Positions 63,744-64,000 of a stretch of DNA of 64,000 nt are shown piece by piece. The notes under the pieces were generated by a model. The model worked only from the letters and a program-made list of their open reading frames with translations, was not told the DNA's origin and did no database searches. The translations under genes were made by a program, and so were the position numbers. Within the stretch, counting starts at the first letter, position 1; the number at the start of each line of letters is the position of its first letter. Source of the DNA: Chelonoidis abingdonii (Eukaryota > Chordata > Testudines > Testudinidae); NCBI RefSeq assembly GCF_003597395.2, contig NC_133769.1, positions 45,715,977-45,779,976 of the forward strand. The letters are read 5' to 3'.

Positions 63744-64000
63744 GTAAGGCCTTGGGTATTCAGTGAGAGAGTGAAGGTTTGAACTTAAACTTTGTTTCAT
63801 GTGGCTCTTTTGGTCTGCCATATATAGATTTAAAAAAAAATCTGCTGTAGAACATAACTGTATCAGTCTGAAAAATGACTGCTCCACAGTGTCTGAGGTA
63901 AAATTTCCAAAGGCACTGAAGTCCCATTTTCAAAAGTGACTTAGGCATGTAAGAGCCGAAGTCTCATTGAAAGTCAATGGGAATGAAAGTCACTTGAAAC
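63744..64000. other. Start of AASS intron 11
   Basis: Intronic. The window ends before the next exon. Confidence 0.6.

Overview
This is a vertebrate genomic window, most likely from a turtle. The evidence is a split gene with GT-AG introns encoding vertebrate alpha-aminoadipic semialdehyde synthase (AASS), CR1 LINE fragments of the kind that end in TTCTTATG-type repeats, MIR-type SINE relics, and many hAT and PIF/Harbinger elements, Ty3/gypsy and LTR pieces. The species call is inferred from repeat style only. There is no bacterial or phage content.

From 1 to about 43.3 kb I find no host protein-coding gene. This stretch is intergenic DNA filled by layered transposable elements. Many insertions can be dated relative to each other because their target-site duplications (TSDs) are readable. 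The main blocks are: a HARBI1-like nuclease relic (3.7-4.9 kb); a hAT MITE (6.7 kb); a solo LTR (7.3-8.1 kb); a nest at 12.3-17.0 kb, where a TTA-flanked MITE holds a 4.5-kb Harbinger element that itself holds a hAT MITE; three more DNA MITEs (19.3-20.9 kb); an LTR with a 39-bp minisatellite (about 23 kb); an LTR-like unit split by a hAT element split by a solo LTR (26.8-29.2 kb); a CR1 split by a deleted Ty3/gypsy element (31.5-33.5 kb); a MIR split by a DNA transposon that holds a SINE piece and a solo LTR (34.2-36.8 kb); and a CR1 next to a dead hAT transposase (37.3-40.4 kb). Two runs of N (35070-35900 and 37376-38331) are assembly gaps inside repeats.

A CpG-rich promoter region at about 43.1-44.0 kb, with a palindromic CRE and CCAAT boxes, precedes AASS on the + strand. 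A probable noncoding exon 1 ends at 43573. Ten coding exons follow between 46414 and 63743. They encode residues 1-427, which is the mitochondrial presequence and essentially the whole lysine-ketoglutarate reductase half. The saccharopine dehydrogenase half lies beyond the right edge. The exons join in phase with no stop.

The AASS introns carry their own repeats: two Penelope-type palindromic elements with long TSDs (introns 1 and 8), one holding a nearly intact hammerhead ribozyme motif on the sense strand; a 2-kb TIR transposon inserted in a MIR (intron 2); a pair of oppositely oriented copies of one repeat family (introns 3 and 6); a GC-rich tandem array with repeated splice-donor-like sites (intron 3); and a decayed Ty3/gypsy pol (intron 6). 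I found no wholly new system. The hammerhead-bearing Penelope fragment inside AASS is the most interesting item.
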